Assembly (NCBI RefSeq): GCF_014202645.1
Contig: NZ_JACHHG010000008.1
Coordinates: 124,001-188,000, forward strand
Reading direction: 5' to 3'
DNA: 64,000 nucleotides
Origin: Deinobacterium chartae
GTDB taxonomy: Bacteria > Deinococcota > Deinococci > Deinococcales > Deinococcaceae
This document shows, one piece after another, positions 62,993 to 64,000 of this stretch. The notes beneath the pieces were generated by a model. That model made no database searches. It was not told where the DNA came from and saw nothing but the letters and a program-made list of their open reading frames with translations. The first letter of the stretch is position 1; every line of letters starts with the position of its first letter. The position numbers were made by a program, and so were the translations under genes.

Positions 62993-63706
62993 ATGGAAGC
63001 TGAGCCGCAGGACCGTGCCCGAGAGGCCATGGAGGTGTACCGCCGTCTGGTCGAGCTGCACGGTGCTCGCCCGCTGGTGCCGCGCCGCGACCCGCTGCAC
63101 GAACTGATCTCGACCATGCTCTCGCAGCGCACCAACTGGCGCAACGAGGACCTGGCCTATCGCCGCATGTGGGAGCGCTTCGGTTCCTGGCAGGCCATTC
63201 GTGACGCCGATGTGGCCGAGCTGACCGAGGTGATCTCGCCCTCGAGCTTTGCCGAGGCCAAGGCCCCCAACATTCAGCGGGTGCTGACCCGCATTTTCGA
63301 GGAGCGTGGCGAAGCGGACCTGGGTTTTCTGGCGGACCTGCCGGTCGAGCAGGGGTTGGAGTGGCTGCTGTCACTGCCCGGGGTGGGCTTGAAAACCGCC
63401 TCGCTGGTGCTGTTGTTCTGCTTCGCCAAGCCGGTGCTGCCGGTGGACACCCACGTGCACCGGGTCAGCCAGCGGGTGGGGCTGATCGCTCCCCGACTTA
63501 ACCCGACCGCGGCGCATGCGCCGCTGCTGGCCCTGCTGCCCGCTGATCCGTATGTCCTCTACAACTTTCATATGGCGCTGCTGCGGCACGGCCAGAAGAT
63601 CTGTGTGTTCCGTGACCCGCACTGCGAACGCTGCCCGCTGCCCGATCTGTGCGACTGGTATCAAACCCACCGGGCAGGCCATCCCCCACAGGAGGAAAAC
63701 GCATGA
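62993..63706 (+). CDS. nth: Endonuclease III family DNA glycosylase/AP lyase
   Basis: 237 residues. Removes oxidised pyrimidines. The HhH-GPD fold is complete: LISTMLSQRTNWRNEDLAYRRM, LPGVGLKTASLVLLFCF with the catalytic Lys, VDTHVHRVSQRVGL with the catalytic Asp, and the iron-sulfur Cys cluster in ICVFRDPHCERCPLPDLC. Deinococci carry several EndoIII paralogues; which one this is cannot be told. No good ribosome-binding site stands before the ATG. The stop overlaps the GH13 start (ATGA). Confidence 0.9.
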   Translation: MEAEPQDRAREAMEVYRRLVELHGARPLVPRRDPLHELISTMLSQRTNWRNEDLAYRRMWERFGSWQAIRDADVAELTEVISPSSFAEAKAPNIQRVLTRIFEERGEADLGFLADLPVEQGLEWLLSLPGVGLKTASLVLLFCFAKPVLPVDTHVHRVSQRVGLIAPRLNPTAAHAPLLALLPADPYVLYNFHMALLRHGQKICVFRDPHCERCPLPDLCDWYQTHRAGHPPQEENA

Positions 63707-64000
63707 CCCCAGCGAACCCCAAGAGCGTCCCCTGGTACGAGTCGGCCGTGATTTACGTGGTCGATGTGAAGTCTTACTGCGACTCGAACGGGGATGGCTG
63801 GGGCGACCTGCGCGGGCTGATCTCCCGGCTGGACCACGTGCAGGATCTGGGCGTGGACGTGCTGTGGCTACAGCCCATCTATGCCTCGCCGTTTCAGGAC
63901 AACGGCTACGACGTGGCCGACTACCTGCGCATCGACCCACGCCTGGGGAACGACGCCGATTTCGATGCGCTCATGGACGCGGCGCGCGAGCGGGGGCTGC
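63703..64000 (+). CDS. GH13 (alpha-amylase family) enzyme, N-terminal part only
   Basis: The first 99 residues are seen, AGGAGG before the ATG. WYESAVIYVVDVKSYCDSNGDGWGDLRGLISRLDHVQDLGVDVLWLQPIYASPFQDNGYDVADY is the start of a GH13 barrel, most like trehalose synthase or alpha-glucosidase types. The catalytic residues lie beyond the edge, so specificity is open. Coupled to nth by a 4-base overlap, an unusual pairing. Confidence 0.85.
   Translation, partial: MTPANPKSVPWYESAVIYVVDVKSYCDSNGDGWGDLRGLISRLDHVQDLGVDVLWLQPIYASPFQDNGYDVADYLRIDPRLGNDADFDALMDAARERGL

Overview
The window is high-GC, densely packed bacterial chromosome and contains the replication origin. Gene content and order point to a member of the Deinococcaceae (Deinococcus or a close relative such as Deinobacterium): parB-parA-rsmG-mnmG / dnaA-oriC-dnaN-eno-pyk-tyrS, an adenosylcobalamin-dependent ribonucleotide reductase as the visible RNR, a MazG-like protein close to what I recall of D. 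radiodurans DR2231, and many genes whose -10 box sits 5-7 nt before the start codon (leaderless mRNAs, a known Deinococcus trait). The family assignment is inference; no rRNA gene is present to settle it. The palindrome CTCGAG, often as CCTCGAGG, is strikingly over-used in genes and in spacers.

Layout. 1-4330: secreted subtilase (cut by the window edge) and a lipoprotein, one operon. 4352-7171: plsC, cmk and two tandem cyclophilins. 7214-12346: yqgF, a phosphoglycerate mutase-like metalloenzyme, a WGR/beta-propeller protein, a possible cysteine-peptidase-fold protein and an acyl-CoA ligase. 12548-17786: der, MazG-like hydrolase, a small possible DNA-binding protein, a CPA2 antiporter, a mogA-like gene, SlyD. 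17865-23631: FUN14-like protein, ECF sigma factor with a fused membrane anti-sigma-like protein, small unknown genes, fba, gatB. 23632-25353: AT-rich island and a repeat-rich secreted protein. 25464-33198: rlmH, a possible antitoxin-like gene, rsmI, pfkA, dgt, tRNA-Ile, RNase J, a VanW protein.

33262-43017 is the origin region. parB/parA, two perfect parS sites inside mnmG, a DnaA-box array between dnaA and dnaN with an AT-rich unwinding region, then dnaN, eno and pyk. After it come tyrS, a MOSC protein, trmK, a penicillin-acylase family hydrolase, catalase plus a Fur/PerR regulator with a matching operator, nrdJ, a diguanylate cyclase, gnd, a GNAT protein, a short-chain dehydrogenase, a cold-shock protein, a two-gene lipoate-protein ligase, an endonuclease III family gene and the start of a GH13 enzyme.

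How it works together: replication and segregation (dnaA, dnaN, parAB, parS), translation and rRNA/tRNA modification (mnmG, rsmG, rsmI, rlmH, trmK, der, tyrS, gatB, tRNA-Ile), glycolysis and pentose phosphate (pfkA, fba, eno, pyk, gnd), nucleotide supply and sanitation (nrdJ, dgt, cmk, MazG) and oxidative or DNA-damage defence (katA/perR, nth). No CRISPR array, prophage or intact insertion sequence is visible. The least explained signals are three short promoter-terminator units (about 40 nt of predicted RNA each) at 45752-45828, 57978-58050 and 59784-59861, structured leaders of nrdJ and rnj, and a 7-codon minicistron coupled to rlmH.
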